From contig NZ_JAAEAH010000030.1 of NCBI RefSeq assembly GCF_010998615.1, positions 1 through 64,000 of the forward strand: a DNA stretch of 64,000 nucleotides, in the 5' to 3' direction. Source of the DNA: Myxococcus sp. CA023 (GTDB lineage Bacteria > Myxococcota > Myxococcia > Myxococcales > Myxococcaceae). The notes beneath the pieces were generated by a model. The model had not been told where the DNA came from. It was given only the letters and a program-made list of their open reading frames with translations, and ran no database searches. Shown piece after piece: positions 9,570-18,900 of the stretch (the stretch's first letter is position 1; each line of letters starts with the position of its first letter). A program made the position numbers and the translations under genes.

Positions 9570-9575
9570 CGCCCT

Positions 9576-9604
9576 TTGACAACCGGGGCGCATCGGTTAC
9601 CAGA
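9576..9604 (+). promoter_or_regulatory. Candidate sigma-70 type promoter
   Basis: A perfect TTGACA (9576-9581) is followed 16-17 bases later by a weak TACCAG/ACCAGA -10 region, about 72 bases before the ATG at 9676. The -35 is convincing; the -10 is poor. It would separate the next small gene from the LanB-like operon. Confidence 0.35.
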
Positions 9605-9675
9605 ATGGTCCCTTCCCCGGCCTGGAGGTGCTTCCCGCCTTGCCAGGATTTCGGGTCCTTTTGAGGAGACAGTCA

Positions 9676-10137
9676 ATGTCCGGTGAAAACGTCGTCGCTC
9701 CCCCCGCCAAGAAGCTGAAGCGGCCGGTGGAGGAGGTTCGCGCGGAGCTGCTGGCCGACGCGGACGTGAAGGAGCAGGCCCGTCTGCTCAAGGTGCCCGT
9801 CGAGGAGTACGTCGAGAAAATCATCGACTATGCCCTCAACCCGGAGAAGCCGCCTCAGATCCAGATCGTCCCCGACGAGGAGCTGAAGGCCAAGGACCCC
9901 AACGTGCCCACCATCGAGGAGCTTCAGGGGCACCTGCAGGACATCGTCGACGGCCGCGTCGTCATCAGCCGGGCGCATCAGCGGGACGGCTTCAGCGACC
10001 AGGACGCGGATGCTCGCTACAAGTCGGCGCTCGCGTCCGACGCGGTGCAGAAGGGCGCTCCCGAGAGCCGCAAGGGGACGTCCGCCGGCGATCTGCACGC
10101 CACGGAAGGCAAGAAGCCTTCCACCGACAAGAATTGA
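9676..10137 (+). CDS. Hypothetical hydrophilic protein, 153 residues
   Basis: A charged, Lys/Glu-rich soluble protein with no signal peptide, membrane segment or cysteine. The ATG at 9676 is chosen because a GAGGAGAC ribosome binding site sits at 9663-9670; an in-frame ATG at 9628 has none. The first half is probably helical (KLKRPVEEVRAELLADADVK). The C-terminal 50 residues are Ser/Asp/Lys-rich and probably disordered. I do not recognise the family. It follows the LanB-like operon with its own candidate promoter and is trailed by a hairpin. It could be a scaffold or substrate for the LanB-like pair, but nothing in its sequence demonstrates that. Confidence 0.75.
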   Translation: MSGENVVAPPAKKLKRPVEEVRAELLADADVKEQARLLKVPVEEYVEKIIDYALNPEKPPQIQIVPDEELKAKDPNVPTIEELQGHLQDIVDGRVVISRAHQRDGFSDQDADARYKSALASDAVQKGAPESRKGTSAGDLHATEGKKPSTDKN

Positions 10138-10153
10138 TCGGCGGAGGAACTGC

Positions 10154-10180
10154 CCGGGGATCATTTCTCGGAATCCCCGG
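10154..10180 (+). terminator. Hairpin, possible terminator
   Basis: A perfect 8-bp stem, CCGGGGAT (10154-10161) with ATCCCCGG (10173-10180), encloses an 11-base loop 17 bases after the stop at 10137. There is no T-run after it, so it may act as a weak or Rho-assisted terminator or protect the transcript end. Confidence 0.4.
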
Positions 10181-10339
10181 TGCCTTGCCCCTGAGCTAAG
10201 TTCCTGAATTCAAACGGTCTTTTGAGTGGCGTCCGGTTTTTTCGGGTAACGGGGAAACAAATACGCCCGTCCCCCGACAATTCTCACATCGGATGCACTT
10301 GATGGCTGCACCGCAGCCATCCTCTCAAGGGGAATTACC

Positions 10340-10741
10340 ATGGGCGGTCTCAAGGGAATCGTTGGCAAGGTGCTGAACGTCGTCAAGCCGTTCGTCTCCG
10401 CGGTCAACCCGCTGCTGGGCGCGGCGATGGGCTTCGCCAGCGGCCTCATCCAGGGCAAGAACCCGCTCCAGGCGCTCATGGGCGCGGCGACGGACCTGAT
10501 TCCGGGTGGCGGCGCCTTGAAGAACACGGTGGGCAAGTTCGCCAGCCAGTTCCTCATGGACGGCGCGGGCGGCAACAGTCTGGTGAGCAGCGCCCTCAAC
10601 CTGGCCACGGGCAAGAGCAAGATCACCGACGTGCTGGGCGACCTGATGAAGAACACGGCGAAGACGGGCCTGAGCCAGCTGGGCATGAACAACGCGGCCG
10701 AGCTGTCCGCGCAGCGCATGTCGCAGTTCCTGGTTTCGTAA
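10340..10741 (+). CDS. Small Gly/Ala-rich amphipathic protein, 133 residues
   Basis: The start at 10340 is preceded by AAGGGG at 10327-10332 with ideal spacing. The product has no Cys, Trp or Tyr and is rich in Gly, Ala, Leu and Asn. Amphipathic or weakly hydrophobic stretches such as NPLLGAAMGFASGLIQGKN alternate with short polar turns. It resembles pore-forming or bacteriocin-like small proteins in composition and lacks a cleavable signal peptide. I do not recognise a family. The gene stands 200 bases after its upstream neighbour and 12 bases before the GNAT-like gene. Being a Gly-rich small protein near two LanB-like enzymes, it is one candidate peptide substrate, but it has few Ser/Thr clusters and no leader-type motif. 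Confidence 0.7.
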   Translation: MGGLKGIVGKVLNVVKPFVSAVNPLLGAAMGFASGLIQGKNPLQALMGAATDLIPGGGALKNTVGKFASQFLMDGAGGNSLVSSALNLATGKSKITDVLGDLMKNTAKTGLSQLGMNNAAELSAQRMSQFLVS

Positions 10742-10753
10742 TAGCATCGCCGG

Positions 10754-11134
10754 ATGACGCCCATCCCCTACGTTCCAGAGCTGCACTTCGCTCAACTGCA
10801 GGAGTGGCTGCAGTTCTGGAACGATGCCGTCACGCCAGAGACGCTTCCGCAGACGGGCTTCATCATTCCTGGCAAGGCGGCGGGGTTTCTCTACCGGACC
10901 GACAGCTCGCTGGCCATGATTGAAACCCTGGTGGCCGCGCCGGGGCTGTCCAAGGAAGAGCGAAGCGCCGCCGTCGACCTCGTGGTGGCTGCCATCTGTG
11001 AGGAGTCCACGAGGCTCGGGTTTCAAGTGCTGGTGGGCTACACCCAGTTGGACGCGGTGGTGAAGCGCGCCGAGCGGCACGGCTTCATCTACGTGGATGG
11101 TGGCTTTCACGTCATCGCCAAGCGCCTCAGGTGA
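10754..11134 (+). CDS. GNAT-fold acetyltransferase-like protein
   Basis: A 126-residue protein. Its middle and C-terminal part follow the GNAT pattern: a beta strand (AMIETLVAAPGL), a helix beginning at the acyl-CoA loop position, then a strand followed by a helix ending in RAERHGF and a final strand. The classic Q/RxxGxG/A pyrophosphate loop is not clear (LSKEERSAAVDL occupies that place), so catalytic activity is doubtful. The gene ends one base before the ATG of the flavoprotein gene at 11136, so the two are probably co-translated. The substrate is unknown. A non-catalytic phage-type GNAT-like protein is the alternative. Confidence 0.6.
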   Translation: MTPIPYVPELHFAQLQEWLQFWNDAVTPETLPQTGFIIPGKAAGFLYRTDSSLAMIETLVAAPGLSKEERSAAVDLVVAAICEESTRLGFQVLVGYTQLDAVVKRAERHGFIYVDGGFHVIAKRLR

Positions 11135-11135
11135 A

Positions 11136-12245
11136 ATGAAGCCTGGGGCCGACATCTTGATTCTCGGAGCCGGTGTCGTGGGCCTTTCGGCCGCGCGCCG
11201 GCTTTCTGCTTTGGGCGCGAGCGTCACGGTGCTGGACGCCGTGGAGCCCGGAGGCCGGGGCTCGCGCGCCGCCGCCGGAGTCGCCATTCCATCCGTGCGG
11301 CTGTTCGATGACCCGGTGATGCTGGCGTTCGCCCGGGCGGGCCGCGGCACCCTGGCGGAGGACCTGGCCTCGCTTCCGGGAGGCGACCAGCTTCGCCGAG
11401 GCAACGGCATCCTCCGCGTCGTCGCGGACGCGAAGGCGCGCGATGCGCTGGCGGCGAAAGCGGTGGCGGATGCGGAAGGACTGGGCACCTGGCGGGATGC
11501 CGCGAGCCTGGTGTCGCTTGAGCCCGCGCTGGAAGGTACGCCGCTGTTCGGTGCCTTCGAGACGGACCAGGGCCACCTCGTGGACACGGATGGTTACGTC
11601 GACGCGCTCCTGAAGGCCGCTGCCCACGTGGGCGTGCAGTTGCGGCTGGGCGTGGCCGCGCGCTCCGTTTCAGAATCCTTCACGGGGGTTGAGGTCCAGA
11701 CGGAAGGGGAGACGTTCCGGGCGGACCGGTTGCTCGTGTGCGCGGGGCCCTGGTCGGCAGGCGTGGAGGGGTTGCCTTCGTTGGCGTTGAAGCCCTTGCG
11801 TGGGCAGATGCTGGTGGTGCACCAGCCCGGATTGCACCTGACGCGCGTCGTCTCGGGGCCCTCGTACCTGGCGCCGTGGCGCTCGGGCGAAATCGTCGTG
11901 GGGGCGACGGAGGAGGACGCGGGCTTCGTGGAGCAGGTGACGCCCGCGGGCCTGCTGCACCTCAGTGCCACCGTCGCGAAGCTGGCGCCGCGACTGCGTG
12001 ACGCCCGGTTCGTCCGCGCATGGGCGGGGCTGCGGGCCGCGACGCCGGATGGCCACCCGTACATCGGCCGTCATCCCGGCACCCGGCGCACCTACGTCGC
12101 CACGGGGCTGGGTGGCCAGGGCATCCTGACCGGTGCGTATGCCGGTGCCTTGCTCGCGGAGCTCGTGGCGCACGGCCATTGTGCCGCCGCCGAGCCGTTC
12201 TCGCCCGCGCGCATCACCGACGGTTCTCCGCTCACAACGCGCTGA
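11136..12245 (+). CDS. FAD-dependent oxidase of the DAO family (glycine oxidase/ThiO-like)
   Basis: A 369-residue flavoprotein. The ATG at 11136 follows the upstream stop by one base; an earlier in-frame ATG would lie inside the previous gene. The N-terminal Rossmann motif GAGVVG sits near residues 10-15, followed by an acidic residue after the second strand (VTVLD). The family C-terminal signature is present: GLRAATPDGHPYIGRHPG, then VATGLGGQGILTGAYAG, which closes over FAD. Members deaminate small amino acids such as glycine, sarcosine or D-amino acids with O2, or act as thiamine-pathway ThiO. No thiamine gene is nearby, so substrate assignment stays open. Confidence 0.85.
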   Translation: MKPGADILILGAGVVGLSAARRLSALGASVTVLDAVEPGGRGSRAAAGVAIPSVRLFDDPVMLAFARAGRGTLAEDLASLPGGDQLRRGNGILRVVADAKARDALAAKAVADAEGLGTWRDAASLVSLEPALEGTPLFGAFETDQGHLVDTDGYVDALLKAAAHVGVQLRLGVAARSVSESFTGVEVQTEGETFRADRLLVCAGPWSAGVEGLPSLALKPLRGQMLVVHQPGLHLTRVVSGPSYLAPWRSGEIVVGATEEDAGFVEQVTPAGLLHLSATVAKLAPRLRDARFVRAWAGLRAATPDGHPYIGRHPGTRRTYVATGLGGQGILTGAYAGALLAELVAHGHCAAAEPFSPARITDGSPLTTR

Positions 12246-12327
12246 GCAGGTTCTCGGAGCTCACGGATGCGCTGATGCGCGCCGGTGGGGCACTCGCCCG
12301 GGGAAGGCGCCGCGCCCCAGCGGGACG

Positions 12328-14166
12328 TCAGTACAGGTTCACCGGGTCAAACGGGCGGTTGAGCTTCGTCCGGGCGCGAGGCAGCACCTCGTGTACCGCC
12401 TTCGCATCCCCCTGTGCGAGCGCGGCCTTCAGCGCCTCCGTCTGCTTCGGCCACGTCGTGCTCGCCTCAGCGCACCGCACCGCCTCCGACCAGTCCGTGC
12501 GCCCAGCCGCCACGGCCTGTCCAGCCAGGCTCTCCGCCGTCTTCAGCGGGTCCCCAATGGCGCGCGCATGCTCCTCCGCGCGAACGAACCAGTCCACGGC
12601 GACAGCGGGCTTCTGCTCGTCCAGGAGCAAGCGTCCCAGCTCCGCGGCAATCACCTGCCGGTGGAACGAGTCACCCAGCGCATCGGCGTTGGCGAACGCC
12701 TCGGTGAAGTGGGCCACCGCCGCGTCACGCTCGCCAGCGGCCAGCTCCAGCCCCGCCAGCCGGTAGCGGTGGTGCTTGGCGAAGTTCACGCCCCAGCTCT
12801 CGCTGATCTTTTCGAACCGGCGCCACGTGGCGATGGCATCACCGAACTGCCGCGCCGTCTCCTGCAGATAGCTGGCGTTGGAGATGAGGTTGATTTTCAG
12901 GTGCGTGGCGCTCGCGTCGTGCAGGTCCCCCACGCAGCGCATGGCCTGCTTCTCCTCCACCAGCGCAGTGTCCAGCTTGCGCTCCAGGAACCACGTCAGC
13001 GCGCAGACATTGCGCAGCCAGCCCTCCTGGAGCGCCCGGTCTGGCGATGTGCTGCGCTCCAGCGCGGCCAGTCCCGCGGCCACCTCCGTCCGCGCGTTGG
13101 GAAGCTGTCCGAAGCGCTTCGTCAGGGTGAGCGCGCGGAACATGTGCAGCCGCGCCACCAGCTCGGGAGGAATCCGGCATGCCAGCCCTCGCCCAAATGC
13201 CTCCATCGCCGCGTCGTGCGCGCCGGTGTAGACATGGACCACGCCCATGCTGCGCGCGAACAGGGCCTTCAGCTCCTCGACGTCACCCAGGCTGGCGCGG
13301 TCAATCTCGATGGCGGGCGTGGCGAAGCCCGTGTCCAGCGTCTCCCAGGCCTGGACCACGCGAGACGCCAATGCCGCGTCCGCGTTCGCCGCCAGCACCG
13401 CCAGCCCCTGCTCGGCGGCCAGCATGGCGCCTTCGTAGTTGGTGGTGAAGAAGCAGCTCCGGATGGCGAGGATGGCGGCGGCCACCCGTGTTTCGGGCGC
13501 CTGGGCCGCGTCCACGGCGACCTGGAGATAGCGCCCCTCCAGGTCCACCGGCGCTTCCAGCGCGCGCGATGACACCGGACCGGGCGTCGGCACGCGGGGC
13601 GCACGCATCCGGTCGCACAGCGCATCCAGGTAGGCCTGCCGCCGGAACTCGAAGGACTCCGCGCCATGGGGCCGGCGCACGTTCCACCCGGTGAACAACA
13701 GGGTGCCGTCCAGCCCTTCCAAGCGGCTCCACTCGGCCGCCCGCATCACCGCGCGAAGGCTCACCAGGTCACATTCACCCGCGCCATGGAGCACCAGGGG
13801 CCGGCCGCTGACGCGCAGCGTCTCCACGATGGCCTTCGCGGCCACGTTGAGGACCCAGAACATCTGCTCCGACTCGCGGTGGAGGCGGCGCTCGGAGGGC
13901 GTCAGCGCCAGGTCACCGAGGTCCGGCACGCCGTCGATGGCGCCGGGAAACAGCCGGTTCCATTCGGAGGGATGGGCGCGGGACAGGGTGTGGACGACCT
14001 GGGGCGCGGCGGCTTCACACGCGCGAAGGACCTTTCTCAGCCCACCGAACGCGACAGGCAGGGCCACCCCCACGTCGACTTCGATGGCGTGCGAGGGCAG
14101 CGCGGCGGGCAGCGACGTCTCCACGGTGACAGCCAGCTCGCGGGGACGCGCGAAGGGGGGACTCAC
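12328..14166 (-). CDS. TPR/alpha-solenoid repeat protein
   Basis: A 612-residue soluble protein. The GTG at 14166 is chosen because GAGGAG lies six bases upstream of it; an ATG at 14232 is possible but less well supported. The first ~180 residues form a mixed alpha/beta domain with no nucleotide-binding loop (VLHGAGECDLVSLRAVMRAA is the most regular part, resembling a leucine-rich or STAS-like strand-helix). From about residue 190 to the end it is continuous helical repeats with TPR spacing, for example AMEAFGRGLACRIPPELVAR. This looks like the repeat half of signalling ATPases without the ATPase. Its partner is unknown. It converges with the flavoprotein gene, 82 bases apart. Confidence 0.75.
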   Translation of the reverse strand: MSPPFARPRELAVTVETSLPAALPSHAIEVDVGVALPVAFGGLRKVLRACEAAAPQVVHTLSRAHPSEWNRLFPGAIDGVPDLGDLALTPSERRLHRESEQMFWVLNVAAKAIVETLRVSGRPLVLHGAGECDLVSLRAVMRAAEWSRLEGLDGTLLFTGWNVRRPHGAESFEFRRQAYLDALCDRMRAPRVPTPGPVSSRALEAPVDLEGRYLQVAVDAAQAPETRVAAAILAIRSCFFTTNYEGAMLAAEQGLAVLAANADAALASRVVQAWETLDTGFATPAIEIDRASLGDVEELKALFARSMGVVHVYTGAHDAAMEAFGRGLACRIPPELVARLHMFRALTLTKRFGQLPNARTEVAAGLAALERSTSPDRALQEGWLRNVCALTWFLERKLDTALVEEKQAMRCVGDLHDASATHLKINLISNASYLQETARQFGDAIATWRRFEKISESWGVNFAKHHRYRLAGLELAAGERDAAVAHFTEAFANADALGDSFHRQVIAAELGRLLLDEQKPAVAVDWFVRAEEHARAIGDPLKTAESLAGQAVAAGRTDWSEAVRCAEASTTWPKQTEALKAALAQGDAKAVHEVLPRARTKLNRPFDPVNLY

Positions 14167-14199
14167 GGGAGGCTCCTCGGAGGGGCGCAAGGTGGGGGC

Positions 14200-14218
14200 G
14201 AGACACAAAATCTGTCTC
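14200..14218. promoter_or_regulatory. Inverted repeat GAGACA-N7-TGTCTC
   Basis: A 6-bp perfect inverted repeat separated by seven AT-rich bases (14200-14205 and 14213-14218). It lies just upstream of the preferred start of the TPR gene and could be an operator or a transcript hairpin. Function is inferred only from position and symmetry. Confidence 0.3.
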
Positions 14219-14357
14219 ACACGCATCTTCACACCCTCTCAGGAACTGAGCAATCTGGCCTGCCCGGAAAATATCAGGTGAAACGTCACATTCCGGGCGT
14301 AGCAGGATGTGTCGAGCCCAGCGCCTGGAGATCCGTTCCCAGCGGAGAACGGGAACG

Positions 14358-14666
14358 TCAGTCATGCGTGCCGATGTGCTGATCGCCGTGGTGAGCGCAA
14401 ACCCAGTGGAAGGCGCAGGAGCACGCCACGGCGCGGGCGCGTGTGCAGCACCGGCCGCCGAAGTGCTCAGGAAGGGCCGTGGCCTCGTCGTCCTCGGGAG
14501 GCTCTGGCAGGCACCGGGGCGCCGAGCGGCCGGAATCGGCGGGCTCATTGTCGCAGCAGCCGCGCTCCATGCAGCGGGGGCACAGGGACAGCTCGCAGTG
14601 GGCGCACCAGTCGAACACTTCACCGGAGCTTCCGCGGCGCTCACATCCTCCACAACTGTCGAACAT
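14358..14666 (-). CDS. Small Cys-rich zinc-ribbon-like protein
   Basis: A 102-residue product with about 15 cysteines, including CGGC, WCAHC, LCPRC and CC pairs spaced like zinc knuckles or a B-box/ribbon. A GGAGG ribosome binding site stands eight bases before the ATG on this strand, which supports a real gene although the protein is short. It probably binds one or more zinc ions. The central third is Pro/Glu/Asp-rich and probably flexible. The family is not recognised. It lies upstream of the TPR gene in the same direction, 190 bases away, and could be in the same transcript. Confidence 0.6.
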   Translation of the reverse strand: MFDSCGGCERRGSSGEVFDWCAHCELSLCPRCMERGCCDNEPADSGRSAPRCLPEPPEDDEATALPEHFGGRCCTRARAVACSCAFHWVCAHHGDQHIGTHD

Positions 14667-14875
14667 GGACGACCTCCAGTCGCATGCGGATGAAGGTAGA
14701 GAGGGGGTCTGACAGGTGAAGCGTCCAATCCGTCACGCTCCACGTGTGAAGGCTTCCATCGGTGAACGCCCGGCGGGGGGAATGTGGGGCAATGAACCGT
14801 CGTGAGAGGAATACGGCGCGCGGTTGGAACAAGCTGGAGGAGGGGCCCGTCATACCGGGGGAAGGAGCAGAGCCC

Positions 14876-15427
14876 ATGCGCAGGCCACGGCGGATCATCG
14901 GTGTCTTCGGTTCTGGCAAGGAGGACCACGCGGAGCGGGTCATCCCGCTGGTCCGGTGGATCGCCGAGGCGGGCTTCGACCTGCTCACGGGCGCGGGCAG
15001 CGGGGTGATGCGGACGGCGGCGGATGCCTTCGTCCAGGTGGAGTACCGGCACGGCATCTCCATTGGCATCGTCCCAGGCACGGTGGAGGGCGGCGAGTAC
15101 CGGCCCCGTTCGGGCTACCCCAATCCCAACGTGGAGCTGCCCATCTACACGCATCTGCCGCTCAGCGGAGAGCAGGGGACGGAGCCGCTCAGCCGCAATC
15201 ACATCAACGTGCTCACGCCGCACGCCCTGGTGTCACTGCCCGGGGGCGCGGGCACGGTGGCCGAGGCGGCCCTGGCCCTGCGTTATGGCAAGCCGGTCAT
15301 CCTCTACGGGCCGCCGGAGTCGTTCCGGCGCTTCCCAGCGGAGCTGGAGCGGACGGACTCCCTGGAGCGGGTGGCCGAGTTCCTCCGGGCCGCGGTGCGT
15401 GATCCGCTCCGCCTGGCCGTGCCGTAG
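14876..15427 (+). CDS. LOG/lysine-decarboxylase-like Rossmann protein
   Basis: A 183-residue protein of the LOG/TIGR00725-type family. The ATG at 14876 is picked because GAAGGAG lies eight bases upstream and the family starts at this strand (IIGVFGSG). Family signature: TGAGSGVM near 38-45 and PGGAGTVAEAALAL near 122-135, which is the PGGxGTxxE nucleotide or phosphoribosyl binding motif. Relatives are cytokinin-type nucleoside-5'-monophosphate phosphoribohydrolases or molybdenum-cofactor carrier proteins. The loop between the motifs is longer than in classical LOG proteins and favours the carrier-like branch. Cytosolic. No partner is visible in the flanks. Confidence 0.8.
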   Translation: MRRPRRIIGVFGSGKEDHAERVIPLVRWIAEAGFDLLTGAGSGVMRTAADAFVQVEYRHGISIGIVPGTVEGGEYRPRSGYPNPNVELPIYTHLPLSGEQGTEPLSRNHINVLTPHALVSLPGGAGTVAEAALALRYGKPVILYGPPESFRRFPAELERTDSLERVAEFLRAAVRDPLRLAVP

Positions 15428-15515
15428 CCGCTGGAAACGTCTAGGATGATGCACTCGGGGGAACGGGCGGGAGCCACCCAGGCAGGGCGGGCCGCGTCGT
15501 CTCGAGTGCGCCATC

Positions 15516-15911
15516 ATGATCAGTCCCGACCATCCGCTCGCCAGCTGGTTCCTCGTCATCGCCGGGACGCTCTTCCTGGTCGTCATCGCGATTCCCCTGC
15601 TGCTGATGCCCCTGACGTGGGCGCGCTGGTTCGGGTGGCGGCTGCCGGAGGGGAACAATCACCTCACGGTGTACTTCGGGCGCTGCCTGGGAGCGGTGGC
15701 GCTGGCCATCATCCTCACGGCGGCCCGCTTCGTGTCACGGCCAGGCCCCGCCATCTTCGACCTCATCGGCTGGGTGTGTGCGGGAATGGTGGTTGTCCAT
15801 ACCTGGGGAGCGCTGAAGAAGGCGCAGCCGGTGTCGGAGACGGTGGAGATCGGCTTCTATGCGGTGGTAGGCGTGCTGGCCATGTGGATCCGCTTCAACG
15901 CCCTGAGCTGA
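15516..15911 (+). CDS. Small four-helix integral membrane protein
   Basis: A 131-residue protein with four predicted membrane helices: residues 10-33 (WFLVIAGTLFLVVIAIPLLL), about 55-70, about 78-95, and about 108-125. The loops are short. It has no cysteines and no recognisable catalytic motif. It ends ten bases before the giant cyclase gene and is probably in its transcription unit. It might anchor or sense for the cyclase, but that link is positional only. Confidence 0.75.
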   Translation: MISPDHPLASWFLVIAGTLFLVVIAIPLLLMPLTWARWFGWRLPEGNNHLTVYFGRCLGAVALAIILTAARFVSRPGPAIFDLIGWVCAGMVVVHTWGALKKAQPVSETVEIGFYAVVGVLAMWIRFNALS

Positions 15912-15921
15912 GCGCACGCCC

Positions 15922-18900
15922 ATGTCTCCGGTGGACATCGACCCCATCCTCGCGACGTTGGCGCCCTACATCCCCGGCGCCGTGCTCCGGCGTCTGGAGC
16001 GCACGGAGGCGCACGCGCTGCCGCTCGTGGAGCCGGTGCGAGGCGCCATCCTGCTCCTGGACATCGCGGGCTTCACGCCCATCGTCGTCAGCCTGAGTGG
16101 CGCCGGGCCCCGCGGCATCGATGCGCTCCAGCGGCTCCTGACGAGCTACTACACGGAGATGATCGACGTCGTGAAGGACCACGGCGGCGACATCTACCAG
16201 TTCGCCGGTGACTCCATCCTGGCCTGCTTCGAGGTGGAGCCGGGCGTGGACGCCAGCGGCGCGGTGCAGCGCGCGGCCCGGTGTGCGTTGGACGTCCAGC
16301 AGCGGCTGTCCCGCTTCGCGAAGTTGGAGCTGCTGGGCCAGCGCTTCAGCGTGTCGTCGCGCATCGGCATCGGGTTCGGCGAAGCCCACCGGGTGGTGTT
16401 GGGCGCCACGGGCATGTGGATGCACCCCGCGCTCATCGGCCAGCCGCTGGCGCAGGCGGTGGCGGCGGAGAAGCGGGCCACGGTGGGGGAGGTGCTGCTC
16501 AGCCCGGAGGCGTGGGCCCTGCTGCCGGAGCCGGCCCGTCAAGGCGAGGCCCGCGGCAACGCGTACCGCCTGGCGCCCACCGTGCCGTTGCGCGTGCCTC
16601 CAGCGCCCGGCTTCGTGTTGCCCTCGGGGCCGGAGATGGTGGCCCGGTGCTCGCTGCTGCTGCACCCGGTGCTCTTCACGAAGATCACGACGGCGCACCA
16701 GGAGTTCAGCGGCGACTTCCGCGACGTCACCTGCTTCTTCCTCCGCTTCGACAGTCAGCGTGCGTCCGCGCGGCCGGAGGACTTCACCCGCGAGCTGAAC
16801 GCCTTCTACGAATACGTCCAGCGGGAGAGCGCGCACCACGGCGGCGTGTTGCTGATGACGGACTTCACCGACAAGGGGAACGTCCTCTACGTCATCTTCG
16901 GCGCGCCCACGGCCTTGCAGAGCAAGGAGGTGCTGGCCTGCCGGCTCGCGTGCAAGCTGATGCGGGAGCGGGAGTCCTTCCCCTTCGTCTCATCGCTGCA
17001 GATTGGCATCGCCACCGGTCCGGCCTACTTCGGCGACATGGGATCGCCCTGGCGCAAGGGGTACTCCGCGCTCGGCGAAGTCGTGAACATGGCCGCCCGC
17101 CTGATGACGCACGGGCAGGGCAGCGGCATCCACATCGATGCGCAGACGGAGCGCAAGCTGCACCAGGGCGGCTTCGACACCGAGTTCGTGGAGGATGCGC
17201 GGCTCAAGGGCGTGTCACGCGCGGTGCCTGTCTACCGGCTGTCGGCGGAGGTGCGCCGCAGCCTGTTCCTCAAGGGCAAGGGCGACATCGTCGGCCGGCA
17301 GCGCGAGGTGGAGGCGCTGCGCCAGGCCGTCGACGAATCGCTGGAGGGCCACGGCCGCATCTGCGTGGTGTCGGGCGAAGCGGGCATCGGCAAGTCGCGG
17401 CTGGGCGCGAAGGTGGTGGAGGTGGCGGAGGCGCGGGGGGCCCACAGCCTCTACGGCATCTGCTACTCGTACGAGATGTTCACGCCCTTCTTCCCGTGGA
17501 AGGAGGTGCTGGTCCAGCTCTTCGGCCTGCACGAAGGCGACGACGTGGAGACGCAGCTGTCCCAGCTGCGCCAGGGCTTCGCGGGCCTGGAGGACACGGG
17601 GCCGGAATGGATACCCGTGCTCGCGGGCATCCTGGGGGTGCCCGTGGAGGAGTCACCGCTCACGCGCGACCTGGATGCCCGGCGGAAGAACCAGAAGCTC
17701 TTCCAGATCATCCTCCAGCTCCTGGAGAAGGTGTCGCGCCAGACGCCGGTGCTGCTCTTCTTCGAGGACCTGCACTGGGCCGACAACATCTCCGTCGACC
17801 TCATCGAGTTCGTCGCCGCGCGGCTGTCCCCGTTGCGGGTGACGCTGCTGGTGACGATGCGGCCGGGCGAGCACCTCAAGAGCCTCAAGGGGCTGCCCGG
17901 GCTGCGATGGTTGGACTTGTCCAGCCTGGATGACGAGGACACGCGGGCGCTGCTGCGGCTGCACCTGCGCATGGAGACGCCGGCCACGGCGCTGGAGGAC
18001 CTGCTGCTGGCCAAGGTGCAGGGCAACCCGTTCTTCACTGAGTCCATCGTCCAGGGCATGGTGGAGAAGGGCTACCTGGGACCGGTGGCGCCGGGCGCGG
18101 AGCGGTTGGAGCTCAAGCGCAGCCTGCAGGGGCTGGAGCTGCCGGACTCCATCCAGGACGTGGTGCTGGCGCGCATCGACCTGCTCTCGGAGACGGAGAA
18201 GCTGGTGGTTCGCGTGGCCTCCGTGGTGGGCCGCATCTTCACGCTGGAGGCGGTGGCCGCGCTGGCGCCCGGTTCGGTGTCCCCGGAGCGGATTCGCGAG
18301 GCCATCGATACGCTGACGCGGCTGGGGCTCATCCTCCTGGAGTTGGAGGAGCCCTTCACCTGCATCTTCAAGCACATCGTCATCCGCGACGTGGCGTACA
18401 CCACGCTGCTGGTGTCCGCGCGCGAGGACCTGCACCGGCGCATGGCGCGCTTCATCGAGGCCCGCGCCGGGGAGAACCCCGTCAAGTCGGCGGGAATCCT
18501 GGCCTACCACTCGCTGGCTGGAAACGACGAGGTGAAGGGCCTGGAGTACACGTTGATGGCGGCGCGCAGCGCGCGCGAGCAGTACGCCAACGACGACGCC
18601 GTCCACCACTACAACCGGGCCATGGAGATCCTGGGTGGCACCGTGGCGTTGGACCCGGAGGAGGTCCTACGCAAGACGCACGTCGTGATGAAGGAACTGG
18701 CGGAGACCCTGCTCAACGCGGGAAACTACGCGGGCGCCATCCTCATGTTCGAGCAGTGCCTGGCGGACGAGGAGCAGGTGCCGCGCCGCGCGGAGATTCA
18801 CCTGGGCCTGGGCCGGGCCTACCAGGAGAAGGGCGAGTCAAAGCGCGCCATCCAGGAACTGGAGACGGCGCTGGAGCTCATGGGGCGCACGATGCCGCGG

